Assembly (NCBI GenBank): GCA_002311455.1
Contig: DCAJ01000030.1
Coordinates: 64,094 to 81,040, forward strand
Direction: 5' to 3'
Length of the DNA: 16,947 nucleotides
Origin: Anaerolineales bacterium UBA1136
GTDB lineage: Bacteria; Chloroflexota; Anaerolineae; Anaerolineales; UBA11657
Shown here: one piece after another, positions 1 through 6,950 of the stretch
How the letters are laid out: the number at the start of each line of letters is the position of its first letter
How positions within the stretch are numbered: the first letter of the stretch is position 1
Translations under genes and position numbers: made by a program
The notes under the pieces: generated by a model
Database searches by the model: none
What the model was told of the DNA's origin: nothing
Seen by the model: only the letters and a program-made list of their open reading frames with translations

Positions 1-524
1 GACATAAGAATTTGCGTCATTTGTTAGCCGCCTGGACCTGGGCACAGCCTATAGCTAGTGAAGAGTGCCCTTTGGTAATCGCAGGTCATCTCCCAAAACA
101 CCCAGACGGCTATCTATATGATGATTTGCCAGATATTGCAACTGAGCTTGGGATAAGCGATACCGTAAAATTTATTGGGGAGGTGAAAGAGGAAGACAAG
201 ACTGCGCTTTATCAATTGGCATCCTGTTTCGTATTTCCGTCAAGCTACGAAGGTTTTGGCCTACCACCTCTAGAGGCAATGGCCTGTGGTGTACCAGTTG
301 TAACAACGGGGTCAGGTTCACTAAAAGAGATTGTAGGAGATGCAGCTTATCTTGTCTCAGACCCAGTGGATGCCCGAGAACTAGGAGCAGCCATGATAAG
401 TATCATAGTAGACGAAAAACTAGCTTCTGACCTGCAAAGTCGTGGATTAATACAAGCTGCTAGATTTAGTTGGAAAAAAACCGTTATTGAAACCTTACAA
501 ATCTATCAACAGGCTATGATTTAG
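1..524 (+). CDS. Glycosyltransferase family 4 (GT-B), C-terminal part, 5'-truncated by window edge
   Basis: The reading frame is open from the first bases (frame of CAT at 3-5) and reads HKNLRHLLAAW, so the gene continues upstream; the TTG at 12 is not a credible start. KNL..LL.AW is the usual opening of the nucleotide-sugar-binding Rossmann domain of GT4 enzymes. It is followed by a strand PLVIAGH, a helix ending in a V.FIGEV strand, and then the family's E-x7-E signature EGFGLPPLE with the CGVPVV and GDAA motifs that contact the donor sugar nucleotide. The C-terminus FSWKKT is typical. The acceptor domain is missing, so substrate cannot be told; a retaining glycosyl transfer to a surface glycan or lipid-linked sugar in the cytoplasm is the family role. 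It ends 11 nt before the stop of the convergent GH2 gene. Confidence 0.9.
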   Translation, partial: HKNLRHLLAAWTWAQPIASEECPLVIAGHLPKHPDGYLYDDLPDIATELGISDTVKFIGEVKEEDKTALYQLASCFVFPSSYEGFGLPPLEAMACGVPVVTTGSGSLKEIVGDAAYLVSDPVDARELGAAMISIIVDEKLASDLQSRGLIQAARFSWKKTVIETLQIYQQAMI

Positions 525-535
525 CCAAATACATG

Positions 536-2731
536 TCAACGTAAAACCGAATGAATAGAACGGATCACGCTAGGATCCACTTTTGCTATAGTGCGATCAT
601 AAGTTAACATCCCAGTGATTTCCCTCTCTACATCAACAAGCTGAGAATAAATTGCCCCACTTAAGCCTATACTGTCTCTCAGGGTCCCAATTTGGTTCAC
701 ATAATCACGATAACGTTCTACAAAAATACTAGTATCTGTTACCGGCTCTACATAACTGGGTTCTCCCGAACGCCAATCGTCCTCCGTCCACAAATGTCCG
801 GGCACTGGCAAACCCAATCCTCCCCACTCGGCAAGAACGCGCGCTTCACCATTACTAACTTCAGGAAAGTAGACCTGATTATATGAGTGAAAACTCACTA
901 TGTCACCAGCACCTTCATCCGCATACCCCGTAGCACCAATAACCAAACGTGATGGATCCAATCTTTTGACATCTGAAGTAACTGCGCTGACATCAAACTC
1001 TCCCCAACGTTCATTAAATAAAACCCAAGTTACAACAGAGGGATGGTTGTAGAGCTGCGATATCATTTGATGAAGTTCTGCTTTGTAACGATGCTTTCCC
1101 CAATCGGACCAGTTGTTGCCCATTGGCATATCCTGCCATACCAAAATACCTTTACGATCAGCCCAGTAATACCAACGTTGAGGCTCGACCTTCATATGTT
1201 TACGTATAAGGTTGTAACCAAACAACTTAGCCATATCAATATCGTAACTAAGCGCCTCATCCACAGGCGCTGTGTATAGACCGTCAGGCCAGTAGCCTTG
1301 ATCAAGTACTCCTATGTGAAACAACGGTCGACCATTAAGATGTATGCGCGGCACATTGCCAATATATGATATTGAAATCTTTCGTAAACCAAAATAACTA
1401 GTTACCTTATCAACAACTGTATCGTTGTCAACAATATTTATTTCGACATTATAAAGATGCGGGTTGTCTGGAGACCAGAGTATCGGATTCCTTATTGGAA
1501 CAAAATAATTTTGGTTTACTGGAACCGAGTAGGTTGCAACCAACTTGCCTTTAGAGCGTACTTTCAGGTGGGCTATTACAGATACCGAGTCTCCCACAAC
1601 CCTTGTTTCAAACATCACCCCACTACGATCTACATCTGGTGTAATTCGCACATAGTCCACGCGAGTAACAGGTACTGGCTCCAACCACACAGTTTGCCAG
1701 ATTCCTGTAGATGCTGTGTACCAAATATCTTTAGGGTCATGCACTTGTTTGCCCCGTGCCTGTTCTCCACTATCTGTTGGGTCGAACACACCTACTATAA
1801 TCTCTTGGGGTCCCGACTGATGAAGAAAGTCTGTAATATCAAAACTGAAAGACTCATATCCGCCCTGATGAGTGCCTATATAGTGTCCATTTATATACAC
1901 AACAGACTCCCAATCTACAGCGCCAAAGTGCAGCATTATACGCTGATGTTCCCATACTGAGGGAATCTCAATCTCGCGCTTGTACCATGCCCGATCAATA
2001 TGCCTCGTCACTCCGGACAGTGCTGATTCGGGAGGAAAAGGCACTAATATATTATCGGACAGCGTTTTACCAAACGGTGGGTGTTCACCCACAACCGCAT
2101 CCTGGAAGCCCCATATGCCGTTAAGATTTAGCCACTGACTCCGCACCAATTGTGGTCGCGGATAGTCGGGTAGAGAATTTTTTGGAGACACCTGTGAAGC
2201 CCAGCGTGTAAACAACGGACTATTGCCTGGCCTGTAATTGACAAAATCGCTTGTGCGATCGTCATTGGTCTCGGTGTCAACGACTGTATTAGCATATACA
2301 CGAAGAATTTCGTCCGCTGAAGCTGTATCTGCAAAAGGATAGCCAGCATTTGCAAGCTCCATTCGCATATCGGATTCTGTTTTTCCCAAAAAAGATAGGT
2401 TTCTCGCGTCACATTCATTAAGAAAGCGGGCTGACACCCAACCATCGATTCCGCTGTTTTCTGAGAGCCGATACCATCCGTCAACAAAATCACCGACAGT
2501 CACACCGTCCAACGTGCTAAGCAATGACACTTCTGTAAACTCAGTACCAGGAGAAGATCGTACTGAGATTGTCGGCTCGCTGCCTTTACATCGCATTGTC
2601 TGGACAACAACACTTTGTAACCCAGTAGCACTCACCCTTAGCACAGGCCACACCAGCAACGCAAATATTGTTATAGTTGTGCACCTTATACATAGCTTTT
2701 TGGCTTCAAAGTTAAACAGCAATTTACTCAT
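536..2731 (-). CDS. Secreted SH3b-domain glycoside hydrolase family 2 protein (731 aa)
   Basis: The N-terminus is a signal peptide (basic start, hydrophobic run about residues 18-31, V-S-A cleavage site near 35). Residues about 41-107 form a bacterial SH3 domain (VRSSPG, GW..L, DGWVSARF). Residues about 198-355 are a GH2 sugar-binding jelly roll (WYKREIEIP, HFGAVDWESVVYING, GIWQTVWLEPV). An Ig-like domain follows (ILWSPDNPHLYNV), then a TIM barrel from about 455. N573-E574 in LFNERWG fits the family acid/base and E635 in LAEWGG fits the nucleophile. The protein is expected to act outside the membrane on a beta-linked glycan; galactosidase, glucuronidase or mannosidase activity cannot be separated. 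The start ATG has a GTCAGGAA-like ribosome site. The mature part has only two cysteines, 48 and 107, flanking the SH3b domain. It lies convergent with the GT4 gene and divergent from the epimerase gene. Confidence 0.88.
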   Translation of the reverse strand: MSKLLFNFEAKKLCIRCTTITIFALLVWPVLRVSATGLQSVVVQTMRCKGSEPTISVRSSPGTEFTEVSLLSTLDGVTVGDFVDGWYRLSENSGIDGWVSARFLNECDARNLSFLGKTESDMRMELANAGYPFADTASADEILRVYANTVVDTETNDDRTSDFVNYRPGNSPLFTRWASQVSPKNSLPDYPRPQLVRSQWLNLNGIWGFQDAVVGEHPPFGKTLSDNILVPFPPESALSGVTRHIDRAWYKREIEIPSVWEHQRIMLHFGAVDWESVVYINGHYIGTHQGGYESFSFDITDFLHQSGPQEIIVGVFDPTDSGEQARGKQVHDPKDIWYTASTGIWQTVWLEPVPVTRVDYVRITPDVDRSGVMFETRVVGDSVSVIAHLKVRSKGKLVATYSVPVNQNYFVPIRNPILWSPDNPHLYNVEINIVDNDTVVDKVTSYFGLRKISISYIGNVPRIHLNGRPLFHIGVLDQGYWPDGLYTAPVDEALSYDIDMAKLFGYNLIRKHMKVEPQRWYYWADRKGILVWQDMPMGNNWSDWGKHRYKAELHQMISQLYNHPSVVTWVLFNERWGEFDVSAVTSDVKRLDPSRLVIGATGYADEGAGDIVSFHSYNQVYFPEVSNGEARVLAEWGGLGLPVPGHLWTEDDWRSGEPSYVEPVTDTSIFVERYRDYVNQIGTLRDSIGLSGAIYSQLVDVEREITGMLTYDRTIAKVDPSVIRSIHSVLR

Positions 2732-2734
2732 TGA

Positions 2735-2923
2735 ATTCCTGACCTAAGACCAAAATTCCCGCGCACAATAGGTGACGACTTTACCGCCCGATACTTTCTG
2801 GGCACAAGACCCTGGCGGACCTGGTCACAAGTTGATTGGGGGAAACATAGCCTACGCAATATTTCCTCATCTGTCAAGGAAAACTTAATGGATCAGCCAA
2901 CGAGAAGAACAAGGAGGTTATAA
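2735..2923 (+). pseudogene. Possible C-terminal remnant of a lost protein-coding gene (62 codons, no start)
   Basis: Between the divergent GH2 and epimerase genes, a frame stays open from just after TGA at 2732-2734 to TAA at 2921-2923. It contains no ATG, GTG or TTG before a Met at codon 52. The translation includes YFLGTRPWRTWSQVDWGK followed by a helix-like stretch ending QPTRRTRRL. Three tryptophans, a mixed hydrophobic/basic pattern and a basic tail look like the C-terminus of a real protein rather than noise. The stop sits immediately before the epimerase start, with AAGGAGGT inside its last codons, as in an operon junction. The inference is that an upstream partner of the epimerase was lost when this locus was rearranged. 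I do not recognise the family. A chance open frame in the promoter region is the main alternative. Confidence 0.3.
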
Positions 2924-2934
2924 TGCTCTTATAA
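2911..2934 (+). promoter_or_regulatory. Strong Shine-Dalgarno, TATAAT box and three-codon mini-ORF before the epimerase
   Basis: AAGGAGGT (2911-2918) is a near-perfect Shine-Dalgarno. It runs directly into TATAAT (2919-2924), whose last bases belong to an ATG (2923-2925) that reads ATG CTC TTA TAA and stops at 2934. The epimerase ATG at 2936 is 17 nt after the Shine-Dalgarno, further than usual, and a second in-frame ATG is at 2951. Either the hexamer is a -10 box giving a nearly leaderless message, or the ribosome site serves the mini-ORF or is a leftover of a previous gene junction. No convincing -35 box is seen 16-18 bp upstream. Confidence 0.4.
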
Positions 2935-2935
2935 G

Positions 2936-3994
2936 ATGGGATACGATAATATGATCAACAAATCTGTGCTTATAACTGGCAGTGCTGGATTCTTTGGCGA
3001 CATACTAAAAAGGGAGCTCCTTACACAAGGTTATACATGTGTAGGTTTAGATCTTCACAAAGATACTTACAGTCACCCCAACTTACTTACAGTACAAGGT
3101 GATATCCGCGACCTGAATCTAGTTGCAGGCTTATTCAACAAGAATAAATTTAGCGCCGTCTTTCACTGTGCAGCTATGCTTGCTCACGATATCCGCAACA
3201 AAAAAGCTCTGTGGGAATCTAATGTGGAAGGTACCCGCAACATTGCAAACGCAGCAATTCAATCAGAAACGTCTAAGTTGGTTTTTACCTCTTCTAATTG
3301 TCTATGGGGTCGAAGTTTTAGTAGGCCTGTACACGAGAACGACTCTCCTAATCCAGTAGAGATTTATGGACTATCGAAATGGGAGGCGGAAAAAATTCTA
3401 CTGAACTATTCCAGCAATCTAGACGTCATAATATTAAGGTGCCCTACTATCATTGATAAAGGACGGCTAGGTCTACTAGCTATCCTATTCGAGTTCATTG
3501 ACGAAGGCCGTACTGTATGGACTGTTGGTCCAGGACGAAACCGTTATCAATTTGTTTATGCGCCTGATTTAGCCAACGCCTGCTTAAGAGCGATGTCTCA
3601 TAAAGGCTCAAGAACATTTAACGTTGGTTCAGACAATGTACAAGAACTACGTGCTGTATACCAGCATGTAATAAAACATGCAGGCACTAAATCTAAGGTA
3701 CGCTCACTAGCAAAAAACCCAACACTACTAGCTATGAGGTTAGCACACTGGCTACGTCTTTCTCCACTAGGGCCATATCAGTACAAAATGATATCGGAGG
3801 ATTTTCAGTTTGACACTACTAGGATTAAGCACGAACTAGACTGGCAGCCTACTCTGAACAATAGCGAAATGTTACTACGCGCCTACAGATACTATCATGA
3901 GCATCGTACCGACATTATTCAAAGACGCAATACATCATCTCATCGAAAACCAGCACAAATGGGTATTATCAGATTAGTGAAATGGCTTTCCTGA
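2936..3994 (+). CDS. NAD-dependent epimerase/dehydratase, extended SDR family (352 aa)
   Basis: The nucleotide-binding glycine motif of extended short-chain dehydrogenases is present (G15-S-A-G18-F-F-G21), with an acidic D39 at the end of strand 2 that favours NAD over NADP. The D56-I strand, HCAA at 77-80 and the catalytic set T118/S119, Y144 and K148 (YGLSK) are all intact. The C-terminal half (residues about 165-330) has the substrate-domain features of sugar-nucleotide epimerases/dehydratases, including RCPTI, FVYAPDLANA, NVGSDN and the closing LDWQPT. It should act in the cytoplasm on an NDP-sugar, but the exact substrate cannot be read. ATG 2951 (M6) is a possible alternative start and gives the more usual MINKSVLITG opening. 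The gene is convergent with the GT39 gene, four bases apart, and sits among glycan genes. Confidence 0.88.
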   Translation: MGYDNMINKSVLITGSAGFFGDILKRELLTQGYTCVGLDLHKDTYSHPNLLTVQGDIRDLNLVAGLFNKNKFSAVFHCAAMLAHDIRNKKALWESNVEGTRNIANAAIQSETSKLVFTSSNCLWGRSFSRPVHENDSPNPVEIYGLSKWEAEKILLNYSSNLDVIILRCPTIIDKGRLGLLAILFEFIDEGRTVWTVGPGRNRYQFVYAPDLANACLRAMSHKGSRTFNVGSDNVQELRAVYQHVIKHAGTKSKVRSLAKNPTLLAMRLAHWLRLSPLGPYQYKMISEDFQFDTTRIKHELDWQPTLNNSEMLLRAYRYYHEHRTDIIQRRNTSSHRKPAQMGIIRLVKWLS

Positions 3995-3998
3995 ATTA

Positions 3999-5951
3999 TC
4001 AGGGTTGTTGGTAAAGCACTTTAACTAAACCCAGCCTTGTCGATTCTTTTCCATCTACCGTTAGTAAGCGTGACCCAGTTTTTAGGTTGTACATCCCGGC
4101 ATGCAATTCGTATTGACCAGCCACAATATCAAGCGGGAGTAACAACGCGTGAGGGCTGTTTACTTTTTCTCCAGGACTCCAAGATACAGTGGGTCGAAGG
4201 TTGTTGAATGGACCAATGTCATTACCAGCAATCAGTTTGTCCTCACCATCTAACAAGTGTAAGAATACTTGGTACGCATCCACTGCTATGTTCGGAGCAC
4301 TAAAAACCAATTCTACAGCAACAGAGTCACCTGAATTCACATAAAATTCCACTGTTCTCCAGCCCATCTCAATACCATTAGAAAACTGAACACTCGTGTC
4401 CACATTTCTTACGTCATTCGGTTTCACAAAAGTAGTGATTGAAGCATTTCCGAATATGTGTGTGCCAGCCAGAGCGTACCGTTCACGCATCCAGGCACCT
4501 GGCCAATTGCCATAACTGAAAGGTGTGGCCTGGTAGTCTAGCAACCAGACACGCTCCCTTTTGGTGGTCACGGAATCAAGACTTTCAGCATTTGACTCAG
4601 CAACATAGTAATAGTCGATGTCTCTATCATCATTCATGTAAGCACGAACGTAACCTTGCATCCAATCATAAGTGTGAACTACAAGGTCTCCAGGACGATG
4701 AATCTGAGCAAAGTAATCTACAAGCTCGCGCCAGTCTTCATCTACATTTCCGCGATCCTCATAATGGCTTGATAGCACTCCGGTCCAGGCAAACGATAGA
4801 ACTAATCCACATAAAAGTAACATCAACCGTCCTCTATTCCACAAGGATTGCAATCCAACAGACATCAGCAGCAGTACTGCTGGTAACACAAAAATTAGAA
4901 ATCGCGAATAATAATAACTGAAAAGAAAAGAAAATATCAGACTGAATATAGACGGTATAAAGACCCACAATACCAGATTTATTCTAGGGAACACCTTCGA
5001 AGAATACCCTCTCCATCCTATATAAAGCGAGATTGCTACAGCAAACCCTGCAATCAAGCTTAGGCCATCTGTTGCAGACGGACCAACGAAAATTTCCTGG
5101 CATAATTCATTAAGAAAGACCATTAAATGCGAGTAAGGGTTTGCAGACTCCAGAGTGGCCGTAGCACCCCATCGTGCCAGATCATTCAACGATGGAACAG
5201 AGAAACGTGGTCCTCCTAACAGGTTGCCCTCAGAGGTTGCCATAAGCACCGTCATCGAAGACCACCCATAAAATAGAATAGGTGAAATACTCAGTAACTG
5301 TATTACCGTCCATTTAGCCAAGTGTTTCAAGTTGGGAACAATTCTACTAAGGCCTTTACTACCCCAACACCACACCACAGTCCAAAGACTTTGTGCAAGC
5401 ACAAAAAGAAAATAGAAGTAGTGAGCACCCGCACCTATCAGAGTCGCTATACCTATTGCACCCCACAAACTCTTTCGATCAGCCAGTACGTTGCTGTGGA
5501 GTTTGTACCAAGCCCATGAAGACCAAATAGCTGCTAATATCATCAACGCATATCCTTTGCCTTCTTGAGAGTAGTAAATTAGTGGAGGTGCAAACACACT
5601 CAAAACACCTGCTATGGTACCGACACGCCAATTGTATGCATCCGCTGCGAATCTGTAGAGCAGCGCAACTGTAACCACTCCAAAAAAAACGGACAGCAAC
5701 CTAACTGTAAAGGGTGATGGGCCGACAAGCCACATCCACGCACCTAGTAACATCCTATATACGGGAGGGTTTACATCCCCACTTCTTACTGCAACATGTG
5801 CGGCGGTCTGCCAATCTAGATTAGCAAAAAATATGTTGCGACCCTCATCCCACCATAAAGGACGATAATCTAACCGTATAATCCGAAGCACAAATGCGCT
5901 TATTGGGAGTAAAATTGCCATGCTGATAAGGTTGAGATTATATTTAAGCAC
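3999..5951 (-). CDS. GT39/ArnT-like membrane glycosyltransferase with C-terminal beta-sandwich domain (650 aa)
   Basis: The N-terminal two thirds is strongly hydrophobic with many membrane helices up to about residue 410. The first extracytoplasmic loop has the GT-C signature W33-W34-D35-E36, where the acidic pair is the catalytic/metal site of the dolichyl-phosphate-mannose mannosyltransferase/ArnT group, followed by NPPVYR (61-66). The family moves a sugar from a polyprenyl-phosphate donor to a protein or lipid on the outer side of the membrane. The C-terminal region (about 415-650) is soluble. Its last 120 residues (VFLHLLDGEDKLIAGND, PTVSWSPGE, GQYELHAGMYN) match a beta-sandwich module I associate with Chloroflexota members of this family. 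The start codon is GTG; an ATG 30 nt further in (5919-5921) is an alternative with no better ribosome site. The region between the two genes suggests a near-leaderless transcript. Confidence 0.85.
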   Translation of the reverse strand: MLKYNLNLISMAILLPISAFVLRIIRLDYRPLWWDEGRNIFFANLDWQTAAHVAVRSGDVNPPVYRMLLGAWMWLVGPSPFTVRLLSVFFGVVTVALLYRFAADAYNWRVGTIAGVLSVFAPPLIYYSQEGKGYALMILAAIWSSWAWYKLHSNVLADRKSLWGAIGIATLIGAGAHYFYFLFVLAQSLWTVVWCWGSKGLSRIVPNLKHLAKWTVIQLLSISPILFYGWSSMTVLMATSEGNLLGGPRFSVPSLNDLARWGATATLESANPYSHLMVFLNELCQEIFVGPSATDGLSLIAGFAVAISLYIGWRGYSSKVFPRINLVLWVFIPSIFSLIFSFLFSYYYSRFLIFVLPAVLLLMSVGLQSLWNRGRLMLLLCGLVLSFAWTGVLSSHYEDRGNVDEDWRELVDYFAQIHRPGDLVVHTYDWMQGYVRAYMNDDRDIDYYYVAESNAESLDSVTTKRERVWLLDYQATPFSYGNWPGAWMRERYALAGTHIFGNASITTFVKPNDVRNVDTSVQFSNGIEMGWRTVEFYVNSGDSVAVELVFSAPNIAVDAYQVFLHLLDGEDKLIAGNDIGPFNNLRPTVSWSPGEKVNSPHALLLPLDIVAGQYELHAGMYNLKTGSRLLTVDGKESTRLGLVKVLYQQP

Positions 5952-5957
5952 GCAAAA

Positions 5958-5963
5958 ATTATA
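5958..5963 (-). promoter_or_regulatory. Candidate -10 box (TATAAT) for the GT39 gene
   Basis: On the minus strand an exact TATAAT ends 6 nt before the GTG start. If it is a sigma-70-type -10 box, transcription would begin at or next to the start codon, giving a leaderless message. No Shine-Dalgarno precedes the GTG, which agrees with this. The -35 region at 16-18 bp spacing (TATGGT or similar) is poor, so the call rests on one hexamer. Confidence 0.35.
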
Positions 5964-6009
5964 GCATTACGACACACTAAACCATAGTAAACATTTTTGA
6001 CGGAACGAG

Positions 6010-6864
6010 ATGACAACAAAATCAACACAAAACAAATTGGTGTTCGGTGACAATCTACCTCATCTACATAAATTAGCAACTGGTTCAGTTCAGCTAATTT
6101 ATGTAGATCCGCCATTTAACACTGGCAATACTCAGGTAAAATCTAGCATACGTACCGTGCAAAGTAAGAGTGGTGACAGAGTGGGATTCAAAGGAAAGAA
6201 ATACAGCACTCAACTTATAGGTCAAAAGTCATTTGAGGATAGTTTTACAGATTTTAATGCATTCATCAAGCCCCGTTTAATTGAGGCACATCGTGTATTG
6301 TCTCCCACAGGGTCCCTATATTTTCACATAGACTACCGCGAGGTTCATTATTGCAAAATCCTTCTAGACAAAATATTTGGCAGAGAAAATTTCCTAAACG
6401 AGATTATATGGGCTTATGATTATGGCGCAAAACCTAAAAACAGATGGCCTGCAAAGCATGACAATATTCTATTTTATGTGCACAACCGCAACAAATACTG
6501 TTTCAACGCCGATGCTATAGAACGCATTCCGTATATGGCACCTGGTCTAGTTAGTAAAGAGAAAGCGAAAATGGGTAAACTTCCTACTGATACATGGTGG
6601 CACACGATAGTCAGTCCTACTGGTAAGGAAAAAACTGGATACCCTACACAAAAACCAATTGGCGTGTTGCGCCGTATTATATTAGCATCATCACGACCTG
6701 GAGATCTTGTGCTTGATTTCTTTGCAGGCAGTGGTACAACAGGTGTTGCAGCCGCCCAGCTAGACAGACGCTTTTTGCTTATTGATAACAATCATGATGC
6801 GATCCAAGTAATGCGCAATCGCTTTGAAGCAGAAGCAATCGACTATTGTCAAGTTGCTCAATAA
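6010..6864 (+). CDS. Beta-class DNA methyltransferase (N6-adenine or N4-cytosine), solitary (284 aa)
   Basis: The catalytic motif IV D33-P-P-F36 followed by NTG comes first, and the SAM-binding motif I D236-F-F-A-G-S-G-T-T-G245 comes last, which is the beta-class order of amino methyltransferases. Other conserved blocks are FGDNLPHL at the N-terminus, SLYFHIDYREVHY (motif V-VI region), EIIWAYDYG, and YPTQKP just before motif I. DPPF and the NTG extension favour N6-adenine, by analogy with Mod-type enzymes. The recognition site cannot be deduced. The target-recognition part between motifs is short, consistent with a compact solitary enzyme. No restriction endonuclease, vsr or specificity gene is within 6 kb on either side. 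The start ATG has only a weak GGAACGAG ribosome site. Codons 18-33 form a remarkable hairpin, listed separately. Confidence 0.9.
   Translation: MTTKSTQNKLVFGDNLPHLHKLATGSVQLIYVDPPFNTGNTQVKSSIRTVQSKSGDRVGFKGKKYSTQLIGQKSFEDSFTDFNAFIKPRLIEAHRVLSPTGSLYFHIDYREVHYCKILLDKIFGRENFLNEIIWAYDYGAKPKNRWPAKHDNILFYVHNRNKYCFNADAIERIPYMAPGLVSKEKAKMGKLPTDTWWHTIVSPTGKEKTGYPTQKPIGVLRRIILASSRPGDLVLDFFAGSGTTGVAAAQLDRRFLLIDNNHDAIQVMRNRFEAEAIDYCQVAQ
6062..6108 (+). repeat. Perfect 16-bp inverted repeat with nested 5-bp stem inside the methyltransferase gene
   Basis: The left arm ATCTACATAAATTAGC (6062-6077) is the exact reverse complement of GCTAATTTATGTAGAT (6093-6108). The 15 bases between contain a second inverted repeat, AACTG (6078-6082) and CAGTT (6086-6090), around a 3-nt loop. 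The whole 47-nt block therefore folds into one hairpin with 21 pairs and a single 2-nt bulge (6091-6092). It covers codons 18-33 and its right arm ends on the catalytic Asp codon of DPPF. Confidence 0.93.
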
Positions 6865-6950
6865 ACGTTACCCATACAAGGCACTAAAACATATCATGTA
6901 TTTGTCACTTGACTATATTCAGGTTATTTATTAATAAGCAATCGTTGGGT

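Noticed and set aside
269..278. Perfect palindrome CCTCTAGAGG in the GT4 gene as an operator
   Set aside because: Internal to codons of the E-x7-E motif region and short; expected by chance at this length in a 17-kb window.
1457..1960. 167-codon plus-strand open frame opposite the GH2 gene
   Set aside because: Composition rich in Tyr, His and Cys, typical of an antisense shadow; the GH2 frame is clearly the coding one.
3990..4003. CCTGA-ATTA-TCAGG hairpin between the convergent epimerase and GT39 stops as a bidirectional terminator
   Set aside because: The stem is only 5 bp, no T-run follows on either strand, and the palindrome is largely formed by the two TGA stop codons facing each other.
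5900..6115. Minus-strand open frame over the start of the methyltransferase gene
   Set aside because: Its resemblance to the methyltransferase N-terminus (HKLA...LIYVD) is produced by the hairpin being read on the opposite strand, not by a second gene.
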